Positions 31,247 to 42,699 of a DNA stretch of 64,000 nucleotides are shown in pieces. Each line of letters begins with the position of its first letter. Position 1 is the stretch's first letter. The DNA is taken from contig JAJTUP010000066.1 of assembly GCA_021399435.1 (NCBI GenBank), positions 124,001 through 188,000 of the forward strand. The letters are read 5' to 3'. The position numbers and the translations under genes were made by a program. The stretch is from Diaporthe sp. PMI_573. Lineage: Eukaryota > Ascomycota > Sordariomycetes > Diaporthales > Diaporthaceae. The notes under the pieces are model-generated. The model saw nothing but the letters and a program-made list of their open reading frames with translations. It did no database searches and was not told the origin of the DNA.

Positions 31247-32848
31247 CGGCCCTTGCCAGCCGTCTTTTTCGCGCCAGACGAGCATTTCTGACTGAAGAGG
31301 TGCTGACAGAACGTCGCTAGTGTCTGGCCCGTTCCGGGCCGCGAGGGCATCCCTGACTTGCCGCTCAGCGCGGTGCTTGCGGAGGGTGCGCATTGCTTTG
31401 GCGACGGCTTCCGCCCTCTTGAGTGTCGACGGTGTAGGGGGCGAGTCCAAGTTAATCCGTGGAAAGGCGCCGAAGACTAGGAGGGTCGGAATGAGGCCGT
31501 CCGGGCCGGCCGTGTCGTTAACGGCTTTGAAGGCCATTTGGAGGATGGCTTCTTTTGAGCAGATTGTGCCGATTTCCGCGGTCAGTATCTCAAAAGCACG
31601 GCGGAGAGGCCCGTGATAGCGTTCGACCTTGCCGATTGACCAATGTGCTTCCGTGGGCACTTGTCTGCACGTGATTCCCATGAATTTCGCCTCGTTTCGG
31701 AATTCTGATGAGGCAAAGTTGGTTCCGGCATCGTGAACTAAGTGATCTGGCGGGCCGAGGTATGTGTCAACCCACGCCGCCCGTAGGGCTTCCCACGTGT
31801 CTTTTGTAGAAAGGGAAGGGAGGAATCTTCCTGCTTGGAAGGAGGTGCCCCCGTCGACGACGTGAAGGACGGGCTCGCCGTCTAAGTATAGCACGTCGAC
31901 AAAGATTTCATAGTTAAAGTCGCAGTCGTCTTTCAGCGTGAACTTGAACCTTCTGGGGGATGCCCCTTTTAGCTGGCACTGGTGGCAGAACTGGCTAATC
32001 GTCTCTAGAATAGCCGGGTCGGGGTCGTGGCCGGCGTCTTTGAGCAGGCGGTTTAGGCGGTCAACCGCCGGGTGCCCGAAGCGGCGATGAAGTCGCCGGG
32101 GTTCGGTTTCTGTGAGGAAAGCACCTGCTTCTCGTTTGGCCACGAAGAACCACGGGTGGCCCCATTTGCGGACCACTGGCACGACCTTGTCCGGGCCACT
32201 TTCTTGGTGTTGAACCAGCTCGTTAGTGGTGTTTCTAAGGAACACACCTAGTTTGTCCATATCCTTCATACACAGCAGGAAGGGGGTCGGGGAGTTGATC
32301 ACGTGAAAGGTGATATCGCCTATCGGCGTGCCGAGGGTGGTCGTCCCGATAGAAGTCAGCTGTGTGCCCTTTCCGAAGCGAATCACGGCTTCGCCGGCGC
32401 GTGAGAGGTCCATCTTCACCTGTGGGTCGTCTCTTCTGAGGGCTAGAAATTGGCCGTGGCCGGCGGTTGAAAACTCCGCCGCCCCGGTGTCCGGAAGGAT
32501 GCCCTGAAACGTCTTCTCAGAATACCTTCCTTGGAGGGTGAATTGGTCTGCCGGGACCAGAGAATCCTCTGGTGGCTCCTCTAACTGGTCATTCCCAAGG
32601 GAGTGTAGGAACGCGTTATCAATGAGGAACTGAGGCTGCTCCCGGCCCCTCTCATCGAATTCCGAGTGGGCCGGGCTCTCAGGGGGGCTGTCTGGCTCTG
32701 TGCCCTCGACGTCGGCGATGTACGCCGCCACGCTGGCTTCGTCGCACCTGATTCCGTACATTTCGCATGTAGTCAAGTACTGGCTGCGGGCCTTGCGCCG
32801 CTCTTCGGGTGTATGGTGTGTTGACCAGCAGCCCACCTTATTGCACAC
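31241..32848 (-). pseudogene. Copia Pol: protease, integrase (truncated)
   Basis: The frame opens inside the zinc knuckle and reads protease (LPDTGAAEFSTAG), a pre-integrase segment (RRLHRRFGHPAVDRLNRLL, CHQCQLKG) and an integrase core with catalytic-region landmarks FVDVLYLDGEP, HDAGTNFASSEF and EAHWSIGKVERYHGPL. It stops at LVWREKDGWQGPYNL, the last block of the integrase. Everything after is hAT sequence. No internal stops are seen. Confidence 0.85.
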
Positions 32849-34430
32849 AAAGCACTTTCTTCTTCAGGTTGTCCGGCCGGGCGGTGCTTGTGAATGTCCC
32901 GCCTCGGCCACGAGAAGATCCTTGTGCCTGGTGAGTGCCACGTTGGTGATTGTTGACGTATCGCCGCTCTAGGTAGTATGATTCGTCTGTGCCCTTGTGT
33001 TGTTGTAGGTATTGGCTGGTCGATGATCTCTTCACGCTTAGGTCTAGCGATGATCGGAGATCGTGAAAGAGTCTCTCGCATGGTGCCGCCGGGATGAACA
33101 ATGCGTGCTCCAGCTCGGGTACGCCTGCACAAGCACGAATAACGGTGGTGCGAAGCATCTCGTCGCCTTGATACTCGGCGCCCAGCGCCTTCTGGCACAA
33201 TTGCAGCCTGTCGAGAAGCTTCTCAAGGACTTCACGAAGAGTCTTGCCGCTATTCTCCTTATCGTTGCGCACCGTCGCGAAGGTGGTGTTGGTCCAGTCA
33301 TGATAGTACTGCCGGCGGTTGGTTTCGGTGACGAAGTGATCGGTCAGCTTACTATACGCCTGCTGGAAGGTATCGTCGATGTCAACGTGCGATATGTAAT
33401 AGTCTTGGGCTCTTCCGGAGAGAATTCTCGGAAAGACCGCCCAAAACTGGTACGGTGTGACGTCGCAGAAGTAGCAGATGTTAAGGAAGACCTTCAGTTT
33501 ATCGTCAAGAAGATCGTAGGGTTCCCCAGACCATCTCGACTGGTTGCCCCAGGTCTTCGTGAAGATCATCATCTTCTGAGGGTCTAGCTTGTCGTTGTCA
33601 TAGTGGCGAGGAGGAAGGTGCTTGTATGGGTCGTAGGGGATATCTGGCGCTGAAATAGGGAGCGGCGTTCCCGCCGGATATCGCTGGTGTGGGTACGTCT
33701 GGTTCCTTTCTTGCCTCAGGGCCGTGCCCGCCGGGGAAGGAAACGTCTGGCGGCGTGCCTCCGGAAGTGCCGTCTGACGATAGTGGTCCGGTGGGTTCTC
33801 GTTGGCCGGCATCGCCGCCTCTGGGGTGTGGTGTTCTACCGATTCGACGATGTTTTGCCCTAATCGGAAGGTTGTGGCTTGTGCTGGTGGTTCTCCCTGT
33901 TGTCGTGGGCCAGATCGGCTTGGGCCAGCTGGTGCTGCTCCTTCTGGCGATTCTGGGCACTCTTCAAGTGTGAGAAGATTGGCCAGCTGCCGTGGCAACG
34001 CGCCCTTAGGTGGTCCTGTGTAAACAAAGCGTTGGCGTAGATAGATACGCAGTTCCTTTTTCCAGTGCTTATCGATAGCCGTGAACATGTCGTGATCCCA
34101 GTGCTCGAATTCGATTAAGAACTCGTCAAAGAGAGTTTGCCCAGTGGCCCTGGCGTTATACGGATCCGACATAAACATGAGAACACTAGTAGAGGCAAGT
34201 TCCGTGGTGAGAGTATCTTTTGTGACTTCTTTGTCCCACAGGGCTGGATTCACGGAAGTCCACGCCACCGCCGGAACGTCCAATTTGGTCCTCAGCTGGG
34301 TGAAGAAGGAGAGAGCTTCCTCTGACGGCGTGGTCGGAGGAGCGCCGGCCGGCGATCTTGCTTGTGAACAGTCGCCATGGCGGTATGGGTATCGTACCCT
34401 TACTGCTGCGACTTCTGACCGGCACAAGTA
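32838..34430 (-). pseudogene. Copia Gag
   Basis: About 500 residues. Landmarks are SEEALSFFTQLRTKLDVP, SDPYNARATGQTLFDEF, LPPRHYDNDKLDPQKMMIF and YFCDVTPYQFWAVFPRIL, characteristic of fungal Copia Gag. The upstream frame has no ATG in phase near the expected start; one at 34380 lies in another frame. At the 3' end the frame closes with KKKVLCVQ and a stop, exactly where the zinc knuckle should be. The knuckle continues in the +1 frame as CFVCNKVGCWSTHH. Whether this is programmed or a mutation is unresolved. Confidence 0.75.
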
Positions 34431-34578
34431 CACTATTCACCCGCAGGTGGTAGCCTTCGGCAAACGGAAGCTATTATTGCGCAGGCTGACTGGTAGAGTT
34501 TCCCGGGTCGTCCCACTTGGGAGCAGAACGGAGGAGTCGCCGCTAACCGAGAGGTCGCCGGTACCGCCGGCACCGCCG

Positions 34579-34944
34579 TTTGGCAGGTAGTTGGCGGCGT
34601 CGGTTTGGTCGAAAAGAAAAGAAGAAAGGCCGGGTTCCGGGGGGGGGGGGAAACGGGGGAGGACCTGAAGGAGGGCCGGCCGCCGCCGCCGCCGTTTGGC
34701 AGGTAGTTGGCGGCTTCGGTGACGAGAAGAAGAGGCCAAAGAAGAGAAGAAAAGGTGAAGAAGATGGCGGAGCCGGTGGAGGGAGCGGAGCCCGCGCCGC
34801 CGGGCTAACGGAGCTTGGAGGAAGGGCGTGAGGGCGAAGAAGAAGGGGAAGACGACGGCACCGCCGTAGCAGGTGACAGACCAGCCTTCTCGGTGTCGTC
34901 GTCGTCGTCGTCGACTTATTCGCGTTCTTTGGCAGGTAGTTGGC
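34579..34944. repeat. Three copies of a 17-bp word in the Copia leader
   Basis: TTTGGCAGGTAGTTGGC occurs at 34579-34595, 34695-34711 and 34928-34944. Spacings are 116 and 233 bases, about one and two units of one period. Sequences beside the first two copies are also similar. Open frames across this GC-rich leader are low-complexity and not gene-like. Confidence 0.8.
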
Positions 34945-35620
34945 CTGCTGCTGGTGCTTCTGCCCCTGCTTCCGGGAGATCTTCTCGTTCTCGTTGTCTT
35001 CTGGCTGCGCCGGAAGGGGAAGGTGCAGCCGGATGGGCAGGAAGGCCGTTGGCCGGGCAAGAGCAGCCGCCCCCAGTCGAGAGGGAAGAAGCAACGGTGG
35101 TGCGCAAGAAGGAAACGCTCTAAGCGTCGGCTTTTCCGGCAATAGTGGTTACCGCAAAAGAGGTGCGTGTGGTTCCAGAGGGGTCAGGGCAAGCAGTGGG
35201 AGGCAAATCTGCGTATATCGCAATAGAGTTTGTCTCATAGAAGGCCTCTCGTGCCCCCTGACGGTCTCCGAAACACTTTGGCGACCCTTGGGGCCGCTTA
35301 GCGTGCTCGGCAGTGCCTTCCGTGGGTGCCGAGAGGAGCGTTCCGAGGGTCTTTGCGGGGTTTCTCGAGTGTTTTGGCGTTTCGAGCGTTCTCGAGGGGC
35401 TTCTCAAGAGGTTGTCATTTGCACGGCTGTGCGTAGAGCGCGATGGAGCGTACTCGTGGTTGATTGACCTTTCCTCGCTTGGTGTATCGGCCGTGGGCGC
35501 CCAGGGATGACGATGATGTCTAGAGGCTAAGTTCTGGTGGTGGCCTTCAGGGCACGGAAGTGCCCTTATGGCGACCCCTTTTCCGGCTGACTAAGCAGAA
35601 GGCAACGGCCAGCCGTCACA

Positions 35621-37194
35621 GGGGTTACGCCCTGTGAGCCTCACGACATGGGAGCTTCTGGACCTCAGCAATCGGGTTTGCCAACGACGGTGTGAACATA
35701 TTATTATTTCGACTATTGAGCAAGACGTTCCTATCCGTATGTTTCTTCATGCGGTACACGGTACATTGTGTGGATAGCAGGTTAGTTGCTGCCTAGTTGT
35801 TTTTGGTCGGGTAGAATCACGGAATGCTGTTACTTCTGCGGAGAGATCAGAAACTGATGAATTTCAATGAAAAAAAGCTGCTGGTGGCTTAGAATTTCGC
35901 TTACATTTGTAGGGATAGTCACTGTGACATGCAGGAAATATTGCTGATGTATCGGCGTCGTTTACGACTGCCAGGAGGTCGGTGGTCTTCACGAAAACAG
36001 CATAGGGAAGGATCGAATACCGACATCAGGGGACCCGATCAACCAATCAACCAATCACTGGGATCCATCGACGACTTGACCGAAATCTGATCCTCAAATT
36101 GAACCGCGTTTGCGGAATGCCCGCCAGGAATAATGCGACTCCCTCCGCGGGGTCCAAGGGAACAAACAACCAGTCCCAAATCAAAGGCGCCCGGCACGTC
36201 AATTTTGGTCCCGACACCTAAATACCCACTAATGAATACTGACAAGGTAGAGAGGCTGTCTTGATCCAGAGAAGTTCCAGTAGGATCTACAAAGCTATCG
36301 AGGACAAACTGCGCCGAAACTGCCTCGGAAGGAACAGACTGACCTTCTTTAGTTATAATTACTTTATGATTTTCAAGGTCGATATGCTTACCACGAGTGT
36401 TGAAAAACCTAGACAAGCAGCGGGCTGGCATTGTTTACTCTAACCACGAATTGGACGTTAGGGAGGGTGGCAGAGCATGCCATAGCTGCCTGAGACAAGC
36501 TTAGAAAAAAGGGGGGGAGGAACATGGTGTTGTTTCGAAGCCTATACCGTTGCCACCCTCACCATCTCAAGCCATGAGCTAGATACCCGTCGGGCCTTGA
36601 TTCAGGAGTAGACAAGACATGGTGTACAGTATAAAAACTTAATTTTGAGTCTTCAGCTGAAAGCGGCTGTCCTAGGGCACCATCTCGGCCCCTAACCTTA
36701 CAAAGCGCAATCTGGAAAGGCGATGACCGTGCCGCTACTTATCACTTTCTTACATCGTTGTGGAAGAAAGCGGGCATCGAAGTATCGGCTGCCTAACCTC
36801 GATGCCTTCCAGTAGAATTCTTCGGTCATTTGGCTGCAGTATCCGCGCTGCAAATACATATACTGATTAACTACTGATATAAACCGTCCCGTGGAGTCAG
36901 ACTAACACTGCGGCAAGGTGGATGATGGATGGAGTCGCGAATTTTTACGTAGTTTTCTAGGTCACTAGCCATGACGGCCAAAGGACTAGATCTTCACTTA
37001 TGCCACACCTAGAACTTAGTCTTCTTCATTTATAATGTATTACATCGGCAGCAGAGACGGTACAGCACATGCTCGCGCCATAAAAGTCTCGCCTTCTGAA
37101 TAGTTTATACCAGAAGACTATGGGCCGAGCCAACCACTTTCCTAGAGCCGTCACTGGATGTTGACGGAAGTGTGGTGCGACGGGAGTATTATAT
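35621..37194. other. Intergenic; one unsupported ORF
   Basis: The minus-strand frame at 36039-36431 (130 codons, start MPARCLSRFFNTRG) has balanced composition, but I recognise no domain. The rest holds no repeats or gene signatures. The right end is the 3' flank of the Zn(II)2Cys6 gene. Confidence 0.3.
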
Positions 37195-40100
37195 TTATCT
37201 CTTCCCCGTGCCTGTGATGCGTGCGGCCTGCGGAGCGAGCCTGACGAAGATGGAAGAATTGGGCAATCTTTCCTCCAAGCCTTCGAGGACGCGAAGGTCA
37301 ACAGCCAGGCTGCTAGAGTCCTGGGCCACAATCTCGAACCAACCGATCGTTTTCCTAAAGAGCTGTCGCAGCTGACCTTCGTCGACAAAACTCCCCAGGA
37401 GTGGATCGTGATAAGCAGCAGTGAGCGTGATAAGGTTGCCCCATTGCCTATGGTCCAGTCAGTACTTCCAAGTTGACATGAGTGGGGTACGTTGGGCACA
37501 TACGCGTGCGCTGTTCCAAAAACATTGGTGATAATGAAGCGTTTGTCTTCCAGACCGTGGAAAGCCACAGTACTCTTGATGACAGCATCGATTCCCTTTT
37601 TTGCATTTTCGAACACGACCTTGTCAATGAAACTGGGACTCCTCGCGTCGCTTCTTCCTGTAGCCCGTCCGCCTCCGTCTTCGCTTGGGATGGCTCGCTC
37701 CGGGTCTTCCGAAGACGTATTGCTGCGCTTATGCCCCATCTCCAGCACTGCCTTCATCGATGGGCGGTAGGTGATGACGTTGGCCCCCCAGAATTTGGCC
37801 CTGATGCGTGCGGCCAAGATATCTTTTGCTGGCGGGCCGTTCCTGTCAAAATTATACTCTCCTAGCCACAAAGTGCTGTTTTCCCCCAAGTCCTCTTCGA
37901 TCTCGGCCAGGACTTCCTTCTGCATTTCAGCGTTAGGCTTGTTGTTGGGATCATAGAGAGAACCAGTGATTTTATTGAGCCGTTTCCGCAGGTAGAGCTG
38001 CGCAGCGTAGCTGTACACAACTGCATCTGAGAAGCCCAGCCTTTCTCGCAACACAATGAGATCCGGGTACGGTAGGATGTCTTCGTATTGGAGAATTCCC
38101 GAAGGAGTAAGGTTCAACTCCGCGAGAATGTCACTGCGGCAGTCAGACGAACGGTCCAGCACGCTAGAGATCACAGCAGATCACTTACCTCTCTAATTGA
38201 CAACAAGACCAGAAGGCGACGAGAAGCTTAGTGTCTATCACCACAGTCTTCTCTGGCTCGAGATTTACGTATGGCCCAGGATGTTTAAGTGCTTCGGCTG
38301 CCCGCGCGTCCTTCTTGTTTAATCGGTCTATGGATCTGTGGTTGTCAGTGGGCATTCTCCGCGGCAAGAGATTATACATTTGCTCACGGCTGAAGCTTGT
38401 CAATGATTGCCAAGCCTGCAAACCTGATGTGACGAAAGCTCGGTACCACGCGTCCGAGTTGGCCGTAATAGAGACAGGCAAGAATGTGGGCCTGGATGTA
38501 GTTCAGCTCGTAACTGCCGAAGTGGTTGCCCAAGATATCAGTCGCATAGGCGAAGTACTCTAGACCGGGGATGATTTCATAGTTCTTCTTCGGTGGCCCA
38601 GGAGAGGCGGCACTTGTTGGTGCTTGCATTCCAGAAGCCTGCGCCGAAGAGCGTGGACTGGCACCCGGGCGTTCCTGGTCCTTTGGCGAAGGCAATTCAG
38701 CCTGACCAGGAGACTCTGAGAGAGCACGGGACGGGGGAGAGCCATGGTTTGGTGAGGTGATATTGCCATTTCGGACAAGCGTTGACCCCGAATTCGGTAC
38801 CTCTTTCTCTGGCGGGTCTGGCAGCTTTCGGTCCCTCCACATGCAGATCTTGCCAAGCGCGAGAACAAGCAGGACCAATGCATGTTGGACAGAGCGTTGA
38901 GGTTTTGGCCTTTTCGGTGCTGGTCCAGGTTCTACATTGTTAGGCATAGGGGAACGTTTGCGTTTCTTGTCGTGTTCAAACGACGACTGAGCCGGCCTTT
39001 GCTGGTGGTTGGTGATTGCGGCAACCTGCTTGTGTTTTCCGGTACCATCTTGGTTGCTCGAGGTTTCGTCCAGGAATGTATAAATCATGGCGTTGAGGTC
39101 AGATGGAGGAATCAAGGGGTGCATATTCTGTATGTGTTTCTTGTAGGCGTTAACGTAAGCCTGGGCATTCGCTTGATCAAAGTCCAATTCGCCCTCGGAA
39201 CGACTTTTAGCTCCCAAGTCGGCCGGGTAGACACCTGGTGAAGCAAGATCCCCGATTGCACCCCATTTTGTATCCGCCGGCGGGGATGGGTGATCGCCAA
39301 CCGACGCATCGTCTGGTATGTCCATATGCTCGTACGTAGAATCGCGGTCTGCTGCACGCGAGTTCGTCCCTTCACCGCGCCCGAAAAGAGGTAATTCGCC
39401 GCGGTCTTCTTCGTATCGCTGTGGGTAGGACTCGATGTATTTGATGTGCTCGCGATCCAGCAGCGGCTTCACCAGCTTTCTGACAGCAGGCCACTTGAGA
39501 AGTTGTGCCGACGGAGTTGTGTGGTTGTGAGGGAATGGTGCCGGCAGCGGCTGAACTGGGATTCCGGGTGGTTCCTCGTACTCCTCTTCGTTCTCCAACG
39601 CTCGCATGCGTCTCGCCGCAGAATGTGGGTCCAGCGCGCCGTTCCCGATAGCGTCTCCTGGCGAGGAACAAAGTGTCTCTTCCACCTCCGCATTCGATTG
39701 TGGAGTCACTGCTCTCGGCTTTGCTTTAACATCCGCGTCCAGCTCTGGTGACCACTGCATGCTATGAGAAGGTCCGGTTTGGATCGCACCCTTGAGCTCC
39801 CGGATTGCAGATCTCACTTCGCCCAGACCAACAGTAAACTTCTCGTCATACGACTGCAACATGCTCTTCATGGCATCCAGTATGTCTTGCGCTGCCTTGT
39901 CTTGCCTATAGGCGCGTGGGTTAGATAAAACGGGGCATCATCGCATAGAAGTAGACTGCACTCACTGCTTGGGGGCTGCATCGCGATATTGACAATTTAT
40001 GTTTTTGTCAGTACAGTTTTTGCAGGGCTTGTTCTCGTCGCATTTTGCCTTTAGCTGTCGACAGCTCTCGCATGCCTAGGGTTCTGTAAGCGAGCCGTTC

Positions 40101-40485
40101 TACTCGACCAATTTGGTAGTTCTTCAAGACATACCTGCGATGCCCTCTGCGATTTCCGTTTGCTCGCGGTAGTGTACGTAGTGATGGGAGAGGGGCCGTC
40201 TGGCCGCATCGCCAGGGGGTACATTGGACTCTGGTCATACGGGGGAGGTGGTGGCTGAGGATGAGGCGGCAACGGTGTGGGAGGCGGAGGAGGATAGCTT
40301 TGATGCCGGTACATCTGCCCCGGACCGTTGTCGTAACTCATGTGCCTCCTCTCCTCCATATGGCCCGGAGGATGTGGGCCAACATCCGGAGGGGGAGGCG
40401 GGAGAGTCTGCTCGGGGCCGTTGCCGGTGGAGTTGTGCCTGCGTAGCTGGGGCAGCGTGACGTCGTCGGATTCTCTCTTCACCAT
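37195..40485 (-). CDS. Zn(II)2Cys6 transcription factor, six exons, intact
   Basis: Exons on the minus strand: 40485-40135, 40075-39966, 39905-38388, 38335-38189, 38133-37504 and 37447-37195. All junctions are GT..AG with 52-60-bp introns and phases agree, giving 1002 residues. A Pro-rich head is followed by the cluster CESCRQLKAKCDENKPCKNC (about 119-138), then a short coiled region. A long disordered acidic/Pro/Ser linker includes a KKRKRSPM basic patch. The C-terminal half resembles a fungal regulator domain (YFAYATDILGNHFGSYELNY, HILACLYYGQLGRV, LVAFWSCCQLES, DILAELNLTPSGI, FWGANVITYRPSM). It should bind DNA in the nucleus. Target genes are unknown; it lies among transposons but shows no damage. 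The ATG at 40485 is the first in frame; an upstream GTG is ignored. Confidence 0.88.
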
Positions 40486-42699
40486 AGAGGTGAAACCGCT
40501 CACTTTTGTGTGGCGTTCAGCTACGGACAGGGCCTAGCGATAACATTGGCAGTCTAATGCACGGAATGACAATAGGTGAATCACTTGCTTGGTGGCGTTG
40601 AGTCCCCGGAGAAGCCCTCACATTGACCGTATCCTACGACCAGTCTCCCGGCCGCCCAGCGACAGAGTAGGTTAATGCACAGACGCTTTAGTGTGGCATT
40701 CAGCCCCCGAACGGGCCTCTTGGTGGCGTTTGGTGTCAAACGCGCCCATGGCCCTTACTGGTACAGTATGATCACACGGTATCTTGCAGCTGTAATGTTA
40801 GGACACGGCGTTTGCTACGTCTGGGTAGCTTTAGGGCTAGTGTGATTGAGACGCGTTGCATTCCTAACACCCGGGGAATCCGGGCGGCGTTTGCCGTAGA
40901 AGTTCCAATTGGTGGGGAGGTTTGCCGAATGACAAGGTCAGCCTTAGTACTGGTTTCCTGGCATCGTTCGCCCGCAAGACATATCTCCTGCACGCCCTAC
41001 GAAAGCTTATGGCTTGTCTGCATAAACCTCCTTGCGCTGTCGACCGAACATGCAGTCGATATTCATCTGTTCCGAATCCACGAATTTGGGAAGCGCTATA
41101 ACTCGAGTTTCATTGCAACTCTTGACTCCGCGGCCATAGGTTTCGGGTGAGCCGCTGCAAGTCGAGCTCCTTCTCAACACAGGTCGTGACATATTGACCC
41201 GCAGGGGCCAAGTCACCGCATCCCTTGTGGTACGAAGCGGGCTGATGAAACAAAAAGGGGTTAATTGTGTTGTTGTTAGTTCTAAGTTACATGTGTTTGA
41301 GAGGAGCAGTCGGACCACCTTAGCCACACTGTCTCAACACGGGCAACAGCGACAGGAGCTGGTCGCGATCGCGTCGGGACGCGTCCCCAGCGTGCTCGTT
41401 CTCACGTTCGAGAAGCTGGATGGAGAATGGAGGACTCTGTTAGCAGAACACTCGACCTGTTGCTCAACCAGATCATACTTGCCAGGCGGAGGCGAAGTCC
41501 CTCGGTGTACGAGCCTTTAGTCAGGTATTGTTGGTGAAGCGCGCGATACCGACCTGCCGAAGCATAGAGAACGGTGCTGATTCACCTGCAAGTATGCGCT
41601 CTGCTGTCAAGTCTTCATTGGACTCGACACGCTCAGAACATTTCATCACATGTGCCGCCCTTCCCTGATTGGCCGCGCAGCGCTTCGACCTGGTGGCCTG
41701 GCCGAGAAGGTAGAAATTGTTGGCTGGAGGAAGGTGGTGTTGCGAAGTGGCTTTTCGACCCCGCCTAATTCCTGTACAGCGATCGACATGGCGATTTCAC
41801 TGCCCCCGCCGAATGCGGCTGCGGCCGCAAGCTCCTTCATCTCATTGGAGGACCTGATGAGTCTGTACCTCTGGCGGCTTTCCCACCCACTCATTTGTTA
41901 GGCTCAGCTTCCCGTCCCAAGCCGCTGCCCACTTTGCAACAGCCGAAAGGCACTTGTCTGTTATCTTGAATGGCTACATCATGGGCAAAGCTAGGCTGAA
42001 CAGGGCATAGACGCCGGTTGAATTGGACCGGCTGGTGAGGTGCTGGAGCTGAACATGACTTGTTTCAGCCCATAGTAGCCGTTCTATTCGTCCACGCAGC
42101 GCAGACGCTGGAGTGACGCCGAGGGCTAAGCCACATTCGTTGCGACAATGCCCCAGCCTAGAAGTATTGAATCTGTTGGTACGGCCCTGACGGCGTAGGT
42201 CAGGGGGTCTTTGCACGTGCAAATAGGCGTTGGGCAAGAAACCGTACGTCTGGGTACGGGTCTGGTTTTCTTGCTACCGAAGGAAGAAGGGAAGCTATCG
42301 CCATCGTGGGCGCCGAGGCGCTTGGTGTAGTAGCCAGCCCTTCTGCTGACTAAGCCAGACCGGCCCTTCTGATTGGCCACATGGCGTGGGGCAAGGCGTT
42401 GAAATCTCCGGCAGAAGACTCGCCGGTGAAGAGAGCGCTGGCGAGTCCGGCATCTTGTCGCTGGTGTCATGTGGTGTTGATGGCGAAGTTGACGCAGGAT
42501 GCAGAGCGTGTCAGCTGGTCCAGGGTTTGGTGTGGGTTAGCCAGCGATAGTGGGTACCAATCAGGCTACGACTTTTTATGGGAGCAAGAAGTATCACCTA
42601 TCTGTGACCATATTGTACAGGGTAGGACCGGCGCAGGGCAGGCTATGTTAACCTTTTTGGACAGTTCAGATGTAGTATAGCACATATCAACTTTATCAA
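40486..42699. other. Intergenic, 2.2 kb without a supported gene
   Basis: The left part is the upstream region of the Zn(II)2Cys6 gene. A GTGTGGC(A/G)TTCAGC word occurs near 40508 and 40690. No frame longer than about 110 codons carries a recognisable signature. Confidence 0.4.

Larger units (their letters stand above)
31241..35620 (-). mobile_element. Copia retrotransposon, 3'-truncated, minus strand
   Basis: From right to left: a probable LTR start TGTGACGGCTGGCCGTTGCC at 35620; an untranslated leader; gag; and pol as far as the integrase C-terminus, where it ends against the hAT. RT, RNase H and the 3' LTR are missing. The 3' end of the 5' LTR could not be placed exactly; it lies somewhere in 35100-35250. 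Confidence 0.8.

Noticed and set aside
34437..35142. Overlapping minus-strand frames of about 200 codons
   Set aside because: They are Pro/Arg/Ser low-complexity translations of a GC-rich repeat leader; all frames are open for the same reason.
38165..38189. 25-base intron in the Zn(II)2Cys6 gene
   Set aside because: Too short for a fungal intron; a 55-base intron ending at GCCGCAG gives an in-phase join that fits the family better.
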